Source: Phoebastria nigripes | Taxonomy: Eukaryota; Chordata; Aves; Procellariiformes; Diomedeidae | DNA length: 64,000 nt | Direction of reading: 5' to 3' | NCBI GenBank assembly: GCA_035582835.1 | Contig: JAYKAV010000429.1 | Span: 37,106 to 101,105, forward strand | Part shown: positions 1 through 11,198 of the stretch, piece by piece | Layout of the letters: each line of letters begins with the position of its first letter | Position numbering within the stretch: position 1 is the stretch's first letter | Notes under the pieces: model-generated | What the model was told of the DNA's origin: nothing | Databases searched by the model: none | Seen by the model: the letters and a program-made list of their open reading frames with translations, nothing else | Made by a program: the position numbers and the translations under genes

Positions 1-1668
1 GGATTTTTTTTTTCTTTAGAAATTTGGCACGCATCTAGCAAATTGGACCCCTGCAGAACGTCAGCTTTACATTAATGAGAACTGCAAATGACTGAATGCA
101 TTGAAGTTACAAGAGAAGGTGTTTCGTTAACCAAATTACTTATTGCATTAGGTTTTGCAACTTATAAATATTAAGAAATTAGTAACAAAATTGCCATAGT
201 CTACTTAATTACTTTCTATGTGCTTCTCACATCAGACCTTTATGAATTCTCCTAAAGTGCATTTGGAATTGAATTGAAATACCATCTAAGCAATTTGCAG
301 AAATATTCTCATCCTCCCTCTCTTCAAGAATGTTATTCCTCCTTATTATCTCTGAACTCTTTTTGCAAGCCATAACCAAAATATTACACCTACATCTACA
401 AGGGCAGCTCAATTGCTACAGCCAATGCTGTTTAATGGAACAGCTCCCCAGAAGTTCCCGTGGAGGACCTTGTCTTTCAACAGAGCATAATTTCCTGATG
501 ATATTTGTTACTTTTAGAGTCTCTCTAAAATTAAGTAAGTACAAAAATTATATTTTTGAAAGTATTTTCCATCAAGAATGTTATGTTCAAAGCCTGGGGA
601 CATATTCTGACAGTTATTGGGGCTGAAATATGCAAATTTAATTTTGCTGAGGATTGAAATTGCACATTTGAGACAGACAAAACAACTTTTTGAGTGCTTT
701 GAGTGGAACTGTATTTTCTATAGAAGTCTTTGGTTTGAGCATCGAAAACATGACTTGTCAAGTTACATTCAGTTAACCAATGTTGAGTCACTGAGCTGGA
801 AACAATATTCTGTGGTGTTTATACTNGACTTTTTCTTCATGATTGCATCAATGAACAATAGTTTTAGTGATGTGGATTTTATAGCATGAAACAACCTCCA
901 TTCAGGGAGAACATAAACCAAGTGCAAGGCACTGAATGCTATGACTAGAACAACTACATTAGGGAAGGGTGAATCTCCATTTCATCATCTGGTGCTACAG
1001 GGATCACCGTCCTTCTTCAGCAATTATCCCTTCAAGAGAGTGACCATGTGGTGCTGAACTGTAACCTGACTTCTGTATTTAGAACTGAGTCTATTAAATG
1101 CCATGAAAAGCTCATATCCAAGGAGAAATGAACTGGAAATAACCTGAAGCAACAAAGAGCTTCTTAACAGCATTCTGCTAAGAAGGTCACAAATTTCAAC
1201 ATTTAGAGACTATTTCTCTGTGATGCTGATCAGGACAGCACAGCTGCTCTGACTGCTGTGGAGAACAGAGACCAAAAAATTACCCCCTTGACTTCTCTCC
1301 AGCTATCAAAGTCCTAGAAAGCAAATAGGGTTTTGGTGGCTTTGGTTCCACCCACCTCCCCCCCACACTTATTTCAAAATGTCATGAAACTATTTTTGCA
1401 GTAGAAAAAAGCACTGCTTTATCTTGTTGGAATATTTTTTTGGTTTATCCCATCTCCCTTTTCCTATCTTATTTGGTATACAAGCAACACAACATGCTAG
1501 GAAATAGCTAAATTTCTAAAATTCTTTGCATCTGAAGAGTTGTAAATTATGGCACCTGGGAGCTTCATTTCCCTTTCCTGAGGTCTATGTTTCAGGAAAC
1601 AATTAAATTCAGACTTGTAAAGGTATAGCTGTCATGTTTAGAAAAGCAATAGCAAGTGCAAATTTCAG

Positions 1669-1722
1669 CAATATTGTAATACAATATTGTAATTAATACC
1701 TATTTTAATGGCAATATTGTAA
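1669..1722 (+). repeat. Three copies of an 11-mer CAATATTGTAA
   Basis: CAATATTGTAA occurs exactly at 1669-1679, 1682-1692 and 1712-1722. Its core CAATATTG is self-complementary. The first two copies are two bases apart and the third follows after 19 bases. No function is known to me. Confidence 0.8.
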
Positions 1723-2587
1723 AGTGTAATGATTTTGTCTTAAGTTTTGTGATGGTGGTTGTCTTAAAACCTGGCTACTGAAATTATGATGTGTTCATTG
1801 AAAAGCACGTGTTAGACACTGTGTTTATGTAAAAAAGCAAATAAATGGGCCACGCACATTTTTAATAACTCTTTTCTTAACATTTTTGTTGTCTAACAAT
1901 TTTTAAGTATTTGAAGTGGGCATGGCTACAGCTGGCTACCGTGCCAAGGAGCATAGTTTAGATTGTAGTGGATTGTCCTGAGATAGTTTGCACTTACAGA
2001 TTTTAACAGAATTACTGGATCAAAACTGTAATTCACCCATAGTCCAAGCATATGCTTATGCTTGTGCTTATGTATATATCTGACACAAAAACTTCATTGG
2101 AATTGAAAATGCATTTTTTGCAAATACTCAGCATTCACAGAAACTTTGCACCCTCCACGAATGTTCTTCTCTGTTAAATAATTTGCTAGAATACATTAAG
2201 AAAGTGAAAATGCATTCATAATGAGCACAAGCAAAATAATATATAAAAATCAGTAACATGGCTGCAGCCTGTTAGAGGTAGAGGCTATTCATCAGTGGTG
2301 GACAAGAGTTACTGGAACTGTTCTATAGCCACCACTGAAGTTCTGATAGAATCACAGCACACCAGCAACAAGCTATCGCAAAAATATGTTTTCAGTGTTC
2401 ATTCATTTTTGGGCTACCTAAAGGTACTTTATATTGCCTGTACATCTGTCTTAGATCCTTAATTGTCTGATCTCAAGACAAAGACTAACACTGCTGGGGC
2501 CTCACGGGTAAATACATTTACCCATGCCTAACAAAATAAATTTTAGGAAAATCTTGAATTCTTAGAGATTGATCATCACAATATTTC

Positions 2588-2620
2588 GGGGGGGGGGGGG
2601 GAGGACGACACAAAAAAAAA
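2588..2620 (+). repeat. G14 homopolymer followed by an A-rich run
   Basis: Fourteen consecutive G residues (2588-2601) are followed by AGGACGACAC and nine A residues. This is a low-complexity tract where indel errors are likely. Confidence 0.9.
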
Positions 2621-4722
2621 CCAACACAAAAACCCTACAGATCTTTTACGATCAGCCTACTTAGACTGATTCACTTGGTGATGAATTTATGTACTATATA
2701 TAATCAGGCCAACACTGAATAATGACATCAACTTTCAGATGAGTCAGAAATCAGTGCAGTGCTGCCATGCCCTATTGTTCTTTCAGCATACTGTGACTTT
2801 ATCTCAACACACCATAAACTAAATAGACTGACACTTCCAGGACACGTTCAGGAAGGGGAGCACAGCAGCCTAAAATTACTTTTTTCTCTACTGCTGCAGT
2901 TGTGTTTTCTGCATGTGACTACGCAGTCATGGAAAGGAGTGAGACTAGAAAAGGGATGGGATTAGTGAAGGTCTGATCACATACTAGGAAAATTTTAATC
3001 ATTCAAGAATATTCTTCAAAAGAATATTAGACTGATCACTCTGTATACCTCAGGCAGCTTGTCAATGATGTATTTCAAATGTGTTCCTTACAGTGCATTC
3101 CCATAATTTACAGTAATCTAAGTATCAGGATACAGTTTAGAAGGCTGATAAAGTTTTAGAGAAGCCAAAGCACAGAGGGCTGAAGAGAAAAAAAAAAAGA
3201 AAAAAATCGAGTTGCTTTGAAAGGTCAGAATGCAACTTGATTTCCTATAGATTGACTCCTTTTTCTGAACATCCTAGTTCTTCCTTTTTCCCATAATAAC
3301 CCCTAGTATGTCCGAACTCAGAAAGAGACACAATGCTATTACTAGTCAAGACTGGCTGAGCAGCCTTTGACAGAGCATGTCACAGCTGAGTTCTGCCTTC
3401 CTTTCCTTCAGCAGAGACTCTCATTTGTGTCTCCTCTCTTGCAGACAGCAGACAATTGTGCTTGAAGTTTGTAGCAGTGTTATTATCTTTGAGACATCTA
3501 TGTTTCTTTCAAATGTTGTTAGTCATTGCGCTCAGACGTTATCAGGGAGAGAGACTAATGGGTGGATAGCAAGACTGCACAAGAACACATGGGGCCACAT
3601 TTAAAAACAAAAACAATATACAGACTGAGGAGATTAATTAAATATCAAAATCAGTTATTCTGTAAAATACACATTTTTCTGATTTCAAGTCCACTTTAGC
3701 TAATAAGTTACACCACAAATTCTTTTGGCCCAAATTTTTTGTCTGAGCTTGATTAAAGTAAGTGAGGTGCAAGACCATCCCAGGAAATAAAAAACTGGAA
3801 AGACTGAAAGTTATGAGGCAAGTCACCTCATCCCATACCTGGCTGCCCCACTGGAGTGCCAGAAGCTAGCCAGATCCCAGATGTGAATAGAAATGGAGAA
3901 GCCAAAGAAATTTGGCAGAAAGGTCCAGAAAATATATCCAGCAATTCCCGTGGCTTCAGTTGATCTGCAGAATAATCTTATAAGGTTATAAACATGACTT
4001 GTGTTTGTCCTTCAACAGAGTGGTGGTAGTCTCACTTCTGTTCCCATGTGTAGTGAATTACCGTGATACCAGTGCTTCTGTGGATGCAGTCTGGTACCCT
4101 CAGGAGTTAATCCAGTTCTTGGTTTCTGCGCATTGAAAGAACAGTCATGTAGTGGGTCCAAACTGCACAATTAATGACATATTTGTTCTACATTTTTTTA
4201 AAAAATTGAGTTAACAGTTTGTCACGAATTTTTGTGAGCAAGATGCTGTTTTAATTGATTACCTCCTAAAACAAACTCCCTTTCCCCAACATTGACAACT
4301 TGCAGAAAACATAAATGAATACTGTGGTGTAAATGAACAGCAGGCACTCACTGACCCATGAATACAGCAAGGAATTCAAATAAGCATTGCAAGTAAATCC
4401 AGGTTAGCTGATGGGATGAAGCCCATGCATTTTAGAGGTCTCTGGGTCCTGTCAAACTCTGAGAAGGTCAGATACGATAGAGGGAGAGAATGTCAATAAT
4501 ATATTTTGAGACAGTTTTTGTTGTTGTTGTTCATTCACAGTAACAAATAGGAAAAAAAGAAAGAGCACGTTGTTCTACCTTAGTAGTCTTTATATCAAAT
4601 CTTTAACAAAAAAAGATTCCCTGTGCCCAAATAGCTAACAGCCCAAGTATCATCTTGGTTTCCAGTCTAAGCAAATGGAATCCAAGTTGACTGTAGCCCC
4701 CAGTTGAACTGTTTGTTGTTTT

Positions 4723-4766
4723 TATGTATATGTGTGCATATATATATGTGTACATATATACATATA
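4723..4766 (+). repeat. 44-nt alternating purine-pyrimidine tract (TA/TG/CA)
   Basis: Every step from 4723 to 4766 alternates pyrimidine and purine, mostly TA with some TG and CA. It is an AT-rich microsatellite, more likely to melt or extrude a cruciform than to form Z-DNA. Confidence 0.85.
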
Positions 4767-7700
4767 AAAATTGAAAAAAATCAGAAGCCATATGCTTATA
4801 AAAGCATAGGGTTCTGGAGCTATTTTCTTCTTTTACCTTAAAACAAGTATGCCTCTGCATATGCGTAGTTTAGACTGTTTCTATGTTTGGCTACACATAT
4901 GTTTTAAACAGTAGTTATAGTCTATGGCTTTGAGATGAAGTGATTAGGATCCATTTTCTTTTTTGTCCTTCCTGACTAGGATGTGAAAAATCAATGTCTT
5001 TATTTAACATTCTACTTATTCTGAAGTTTCAAAAAATACCATTAATAACATTCATTACTAATAGGCCATATGGCATCTAGACGACCAGAATTCAGACTTC
5101 TTATGCTCAGCACTCCATAAGCATTATGATAAATGACTATTGCCCCCTCCCATCACTAAATAACAGTCGAGGAAAAGGAACTTCTAAAAGTAGGGGACAA
5201 GGATGTATATATATGAGTATACATACACACCCCAAATATACAGTTATTTCCATCCATTAAATGCAGTTATGTATAATGATATTGAACTACATAACTTATA
5301 ACTCATTGTTGAATTTATGGATGTTAAGCCTGAAAAATGGAAAAGATCTCAACTTATTCCACAAAGGTGGTTTTGTATTAAAAGGCTGGAGAAAAGATAA
5401 GTCCACAGTGGGGGCCAGAGCAGTTTTACATGCAGGTGTGTGCTGGAATTGTGCCTTGCTAAGCCAGTGGCCTTTGTTAAACACATAGCAGAAGAGGCTA
5501 GCTGTTGGAAATATCCACATCAGTCTGTGGTATTTAAAGGAATAAGGTTATAAATTCTTCCATATCCAATGCTAACATGCTTGCACATATAGTAAGACTA
5601 AGAATAGAACTATTTGTAGGAAGTATTGAAAATCTGATGTAATGAATTAAACATTGTTAATTTCTTATCAGCCTTTCCTTTTGTAGACACTTTAGTAAAT
5701 AAATGGTGTATGCTCAAAGCTTCCTTTATTCACAAGGAAGACAGAGGGATTAGCTTTATTCCTGTTAACTGTACCTTCTGATCCTAAAAAGACCCATAAA
5801 AATAAGGAATGTTAGGACAGGAAACTTGAAGAATCTTTACATCTAATCTGTCCCCAAATTCATTTGAATGAATTAAATGGATACAAATGTTATGAATCTG
5901 TGTATTGTCGTTGCATTATGATTTAGTTGTGATATCCAAAGCATAAACTACAATGAAATAATGAGAAAACTGAGCAGAAATTCTTAATATATGTGCATTT
6001 TCAGAATGCACATATAGAAACAGAGAAGTCAAGAAAAATTCAGAGAGAGAAAAAGAAAAAATCTATGACAAAATGCCATTTTATCCTGTATTTCTGTACA
6101 CAGTGTCAGGTAACTACATAGAGCTGCACAGTATGGAAAGATCAAGCAGAATTGTATAGAGGGTGTACTCTGTAAGCCACTGTATGTTAAACTTGCTCCA
6201 AAAGCACATACAGGATCCAGCCCCTCAGGTGACTTTTAAAGACTTGCAGTGTCTGGATTTCATTACAGTTTAGACATTAGCTAAGCACCATTTCCTCAGC
6301 CCTGTCAACCATAAGATATCTCCAGGGAGACAGAGATGCAAAACTCTAGATACCTGGGAGTCTTTAAAGTGGGAAATCAAAATGTTTATGGAATGTAAAA
6401 TTCAGCAGCATGTAAAGGTTGATCTGGGGTTTTCCGAACAGCAAGTTTTGGTACCTAATCTTCATGTGAATCATGCCTTGATACTCATGTCTCCTGGACT
6501 TGGCACTTGGGTACAAACATGAGGAGCACAGCGTAAAACCAGAATAGAGCAGATTAATGAAGGGTTGCCTTCTTTTGCTGTTCATGTCATCTAGAAAGTT
6601 ATGTAACTCCCTTGGATTAATGCTGGAGTCAGCAGTAATAACACAGCATAATCTCTACATAGAAAGTATTTGTTTCAGCTCTGAAAGCACATTGAGAGCA
6701 CATTGCATAGGAAACAAAAATAAATGGAATATTAACATACCATATATTTCTGAGTAATATCCTGGTCACACAGACAAAATACAACTTGTAGATGTCATAT
6801 GGAAACAAAGTCTGAAAAATTCCTATCGTTAATATTTAAAATGAATATTGCCTCAACCGACCTCAATAATCCTGTTAACAACTGTCAATATAATTAAGAT
6901 AGGATACCTCTTTGCTTGTAGTAGTGGGGGTTATAAATTATTGAGTGTGTCTAAATATCCACTCTCAATTAATATGAAATTTCTGACTATGTTGTATGAC
7001 ATATTTATCGAATGCAGGCTTTAAAGTACTAGACGTCCAGGTTGACCCTACTTTTGCTTACTTACCAAGTATTTACATAGACAGTTCAGCCTCAGTAAAA
7101 TGTATAACACAAGGCAATCCTTCCATATTCACTATTCCAGCTTCCTTGGGGTGGTTTAGGTTTTGGGGTTTTTTTGTTTAGAAGCTGACTTACAAATATC
7201 TCTTGTTTTGCCCAACACTAGGAGATACTTTCTTAGCAGAGGATTAAGGAAAGTTGGGGGAGGGAAGGGTTACTGCCTTCTTTTTTTTTCTTTTTTTAAA
7301 TGTAAGTGTTGCTTTATAGTTGGCGGCTTTCTCCTTACAAATTACTTGTAGTGACTTTTCATGTAATTGTCACCTGCTTTCACTTAGCAATGCACTTTGG
7401 GTTGTTCTAGTCCAGCTGTGAACCTGCAACAATTTCAAAGTGACAGAATGATGGAAGATCGCACTTCAGCAAGATCCTTTTATGCTTCCTAATGAGTGGG
7501 GTTTTGTCCACAGTGAACATTATTTTAACTTGGCATTTCAAAAAATAATACGTAAGGTTGTGTTGACTGACAAAAGAGAGTTTTGTTTTCCTTCTATACA
7601 GGAAAAGATTTTTAGAACTTGGGAAAAATTAAAAGAGAAAAATAAATGTATGTAAAATGGGAAAAAATCTGAAGCAAGACTTCATGGCTTTTACTGAAAA

Positions 7701-8224
7701 GCCGAAGAACATAAACGATTATAGGCTGGATTTTCAAAGATGCATTTATTCATTCTGTTGATGGTAATAGAAACNTCTTTGAACATCCCTTCCTTAAGTT
7801 TCCTACATTAGCTAGATATTACATATACCAAAATAAAGATTCAGCCAATGTTTTAAAGCATACAGGAAGACAGTACTTACTTTTGCCTTTCAATTAATTT
7901 AGTTTTGTATGGAACCTAAATATTTTGTGCTACTGCACAAAAAAATTTCAAAAGGGAAACTGTCATTAACAATAATTTTCCACCTGGCAGCCATTGCAAA
8001 GTGTACACTCACATGCAAAGTGTCACAGATAATTAAATATTAATTTTTCTGTGAGATAGAGAGATGTGACAAATAAAGACAAGTCACAAGGAATGGGGAA
8101 GAGAGGTGGCCTTAAAGCTGCTCAGAAGAATTTCACAGGCATAAAAGCAAAGGGAACGTGAGACAGGGCCATCACAGTGCCCTCCTGCTGTCACCAGCCA
8201 CCTCACTGCCTTTTGTTGGAGACC

Positions 8225-8232
8225 TATAAAAA
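8225..8232 (+). promoter_or_regulatory. TATA box of the candidate gene at 8.3 kb
   Basis: TATAAAAA lies at 8225-8232. A start of transcription about 25-30 bases downstream would fall near 8254-8260, just ahead of the ATGs at 8283 and 8292. The local rise in GC content and the downstream coding-like array make this more than a chance match, but no transcript evidence is available. Confidence 0.5.
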
Positions 8233-8442
8233 CAAGAGCCCCTGCAGCTGGCCCACAGTTAGCCAAGCTTCAAGGCCCTCAGATGCTAAGCATGCTTGGA
8301 AGGAAGAGGAGCCACAGCAGTGAGACGGGTGGCTGCCCACCTTCGCCTAGGACAGCACAGAGCCGGGAGGAGGAAGGCACATCCCAGGAGGAAGAAGGGG
8401 AATCAGTGGAGGAGGAGGAGGAACATCACCCCCCATGCCATG

Positions 8443-8727
8443 AGAGCAATTGCCCNCATTCATGCGACCGATGGCGTGCAGCGCGTTGCTGTGGGCACAC
8501 AGGGGAACAGCATGGGGCCCTGGCATGTCTATCTGCTGAGGCATGGTGTGAGGCCCAGGTGTGACAGCCCACCAAAGGANGACATGGAGCCCATGGACGT
8601 CGATCCACCAAAGCACGGTGTGGGGCCAATGGCTGTTAATCCACTAGACAACAGCGTGGAGCCCATGGATGTGGATCCACCTCAAGAAGACTCATCAATG
8701 GCAGTGGGTCCACCTGCCACAGGGATG
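8443..8727 (+). repeat. 36-bp coding-type tandem array, eight units
   Basis: Units begin at 8443, 8479, 8515, 8551, 8587, 8623, 8659 and 8695. Each is 36 bases (12 codons) except the last, which is 33. Three units read (G/E)PM(D/A)V(D/N)P(P/L) and others keep the pattern in part. Units commonly end in HGV, DGV, NSV or similar. DNA divergence between units is high while the frame and the M-x-V core persist, which suggests an old array once under protein-level selection. The first two units match more weakly than the rest. Confidence 0.75.
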
Positions 8728-8798
8728 ACTTGGCAAGCACCCCAGCATATCCAGGCTCCTTTGCCTGAGGTTGCGCCAGCAGCATCGCAGGAGTGCCT

Positions 8799-8825
8799 GG
8801 CCGGCTCCCTACTGGCGGGCCGGCC
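8799..8825 (+). other. GC-only hairpin upstream of the polyadenylation signal
   Basis: GGCCGGC (8799-8805) and GCCGGCC (8819-8825) form a perfect 7-bp all-G/C stem with a 13-base loop. It ends 21 bases before AATAAA, a position where RNA structure could affect 3' processing. It may also be chance in a GC-rich block. Confidence 0.5.
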
Positions 8826-8846
8826 TCCGTGCCTTCATGACTGTTT

Positions 8847-8852
8847 AATAAA
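8847..8852 (+). promoter_or_regulatory. Polyadenylation signal AATAAA
   Basis: AATAAA follows the GC-rich coding-like block and lies 7 bases after a TGA at 8838. T- and TG-rich sequence follows from about 8880. The hexamer is common in AT-rich DNA, so the call rests on its position. Confidence 0.45.
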
Positions 8853-9138
8853 CAACAACAAAACAATTAAAATGCTTTCATCCTCTCTTATTTGGCACTT
8901 TGGCGACTGCATCTGCGCTCCTGTGTCCCCTCCTGGTCTCTTGTCTTTGACTAGGAGGCTCTTTTTGGAAATTTTTGGTTTCTGTGCCCACCTTTGTGCT
9001 TTGTGGTGCCTTACATTCTGGGGGNTTTTCGGCTGTAGTATAAATAATTTGATAATAGTTTTTTAAATGGAGTAAAATTATNATAATAAATGCCATTGAA
9101 CCCTAGGAATTTCTTGTTTCTAATGGTAAGAAGGAAGA

Positions 9139-9205
9139 CCCTGGTAACTGAGTTCTGGTAATGTGAGCATGCCCTGGTAATTGAGACCCTGGTAATGTAA
9201 GCATG
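9139..9205 (+). repeat. 33/34-bp tandem duplication
   Basis: The unit at 9139-9171 (CCCTGGTAACTGAG...AGCATG) is repeated at 9172-9205 with a few substitutions and a one-base indel. Each unit itself contains two CTGGTAA half-motifs, so the array may have grown from a shorter unit. It lies just 3' of the candidate gene. Confidence 0.8.
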
Positions 9206-10640
9206 CCATTTTATAGGCTCTGATACTCTCTCCACTCCTCCATCCATTTCATTTACACCTTGAGTAATCTCTTCCAGTTTACTGACCTGTTGGATTTCAA
9301 AACAATTTTTTAATCATTTGTTAAGTTATTACACATTAAACTGAAAATATTATAAATATATAAATGTAATAATCACAAAGAGAGTGACTAGCATAGCAGA
9401 GGGTGAAAGTTCACNGAAAACAAAAGCAGCTCTTAATCCTTGTACTTTTTTTCAGGTGTTCAGCTTGAATATTATGGGTTTAAAATAATAATGAGTTAAA
9501 GTTTGTGCAGACTAATTAATGAGAAGATGAAAAAAGAGATTAGTTAAAGTTCAGGATTACTCCCTCTCTTCTATACAGATTTAGACAGTGTTTATCACTG
9601 CTCTGTCTAAGAATCTTCCAATAAGCAATGTCACATCTGTCATATGTTGGTTCCTCTCTTATCTCCAGCCCCAGGGGAGAACTGCGTGCCAGCGTACCAT
9701 AGTGTGTCTTGCCACAGCATGTTTTCTGGGGTTTTAGTTGTGAATATATACATTGCTATTCNAGAAAGGGCAAGATCAGAGAGAAGAGCATTTTGCAGGG
9801 GCCAGAAAAGTGAGGTATATGAGAGCAGCTTCTGGAAGAATTAGCTCCATGTTTGGGACCGACAGCTGAGATTGAGCTCCATCACAAACAGCACGTTCCC
9901 ATTGGAGGGTAGAGGTCTGCTGCATCAGGAAGGAGAAGCTGTCGGTCATTTTTTCTGTCAAAGAGCTTTAGGGAAAACACGTGGAACAGCCCAGGAAAAA
10001 ACTTGAAGATGGGGATTAGGAATCTGAATTTGTTTCAGAGTCCTATCAGAGGTGCTGAGGGAAATATGGAAGCGACGATGAAAATACAGCAAGAACCAAA
10101 GGACTCAAATAAGAAAAAGAAAATGAACAAGCTACAGGAAAAGTTATTATTGAAGAAATGTACAGTATTGTTCAGTGGCAACCTTGCAGTGTGTGTGCTT
10201 TCTGAGACTGAGTGTAACATAAGAACATAAGAGGCAGGATATAAATGGCAGAATGGAAAAGTAATACAGCACATCATGAGCTCATATCCTAAATATATAA
10301 GCCAGTTAATTAAGCTTAAAACCCACTTACTTCTACCTTAACAGTAACTAGGTTGGACTATCTTCACAGGTCCACCCTGGACCAGACTATGCAATTCCTC
10401 TGCAGTTTTCATGACAAAACTACCACATACCTCTGGAGGAATGTCTTATAGCCATTGCAGCTAACTGTCCGGCGATGCTGTGACTTCTTACCAGCAATTC
10501 ACATTATTTCCCTTGACAGTGAAAGGGAACCAGAACTACAGAACCAGTTTCCCTCCGGCTCTGTTANAGAGTCTAAGTGGCATGGAAGACCCTGGCAGGC
10601 CTTCCCATTGATGGGTTTTGCCAAANTATGGGGAAGGGTT

Positions 10641-10665
10641 GGTTGGGTTTGGTTTGGTTTGGTTT
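10641..10665 (+). repeat. (GGTTT)n microsatellite
   Basis: Four GGTTT units at 10646-10665 are preceded by a GGTTG variant. Confidence 0.85.
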
Positions 10666-11148
10666 CCACAAAGTCCACTCCCTTTCCCTTTTTCCTCCTT
10701 TGGTCACTGCTAGAATGTGAATAAAAGGTAACCTGCTTTGAAAATACCATGTGTTGTTTAACATCCTGAAATGGGTGCACCTGTGTACAGTACAAAATAA
10801 CAGAGTGAGGAACACCATGAACTTCAATGGTTAGGTATATATAAACTGATAGAAAGTGTTACAGGCCATATTAAATGTTTGCCTTTCATTACCCAGGTTC
10901 AAATACCAAATGACTCACTGGCTTTGATAGAATTTGACCAGTGTAATAGAGATTAGAATTCACTCCACAGTACACAGGCACAAGAAATGTTCTTGATTGG
11001 TAGGCTGGGTCATTTTTTCATTTATTTTAATTATCAGAAATGAGTATTATGGTTAACGTTCCATAAATACGTTTTAATAAATGTAAGATGGCATAGCCCA
11101 TTTATGTAAGAAAATCATTTTAACATACAGTTACTATCTTCTGCCTGA

Positions 11149-11198
11149 TCTCTCTCTCTCTGTCACATACACACACGCGTGCACACGCGCGCGCACAT
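11149..11198 (+). repeat. (TC)n followed by 35-nt CA/CG alternating tract
   Basis: A TC run (11149-11160) is followed by 35 bases of perfect pyrimidine-purine alternation (11164-11198) made of CA, TA, TG and CG steps, including six CpG. Alternating CG/CA DNA is the classic Z-DNA-prone sequence. Confidence 0.85.

Larger units (their letters stand above)
1..8080. other. AT-rich non-coding DNA
   Basis: No open frame here is longer than about 100 codons, and none resembles a known family or shows repeat, signal-peptide or domain structure. The stretch is AT-rich and holds only simple repeats, listed separately. It could be intergenic or intronic; the window does not say which. Confidence 0.7.
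8283..8840 (+). pseudogene. Candidate single-exon gene with 12-residue repeats, frame-broken; family unknown
   Basis: I do not recognise the family. Two reading frames look coding. The first starts at the ATG at 8283 (or 8292) and is acidic, with runs such as EEEGTSQEEEGESVEEEEE, before reaching an unknown base at 8456. The second, shifted by one, carries a tandem 12-residue repeat from 8443 to 8727 and an ATG at 8440. The repeat consensus is roughly (G/E)PM(D/A)V(D/N)PPxxxV. A TATA box lies about 58 bases upstream of the first ATG and AATAAA follows at 8847. The block is clearly richer in GC than its flanks. In the repeat frame no stop occurs before the polyadenylation signal; a stop in the first frame lies at 8838-8840. 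The locus is therefore a decayed gene, or a real gene with an assembly error near the N. There is no poly(A) tail or target duplication to suggest a processed copy. Confidence 0.45.

Noticed and set aside
5800..5860. Possible old CR1 end (TCTTTACATCTAATCTGTCCC)
   Set aside because: The match is too short and diverged to separate from chance.
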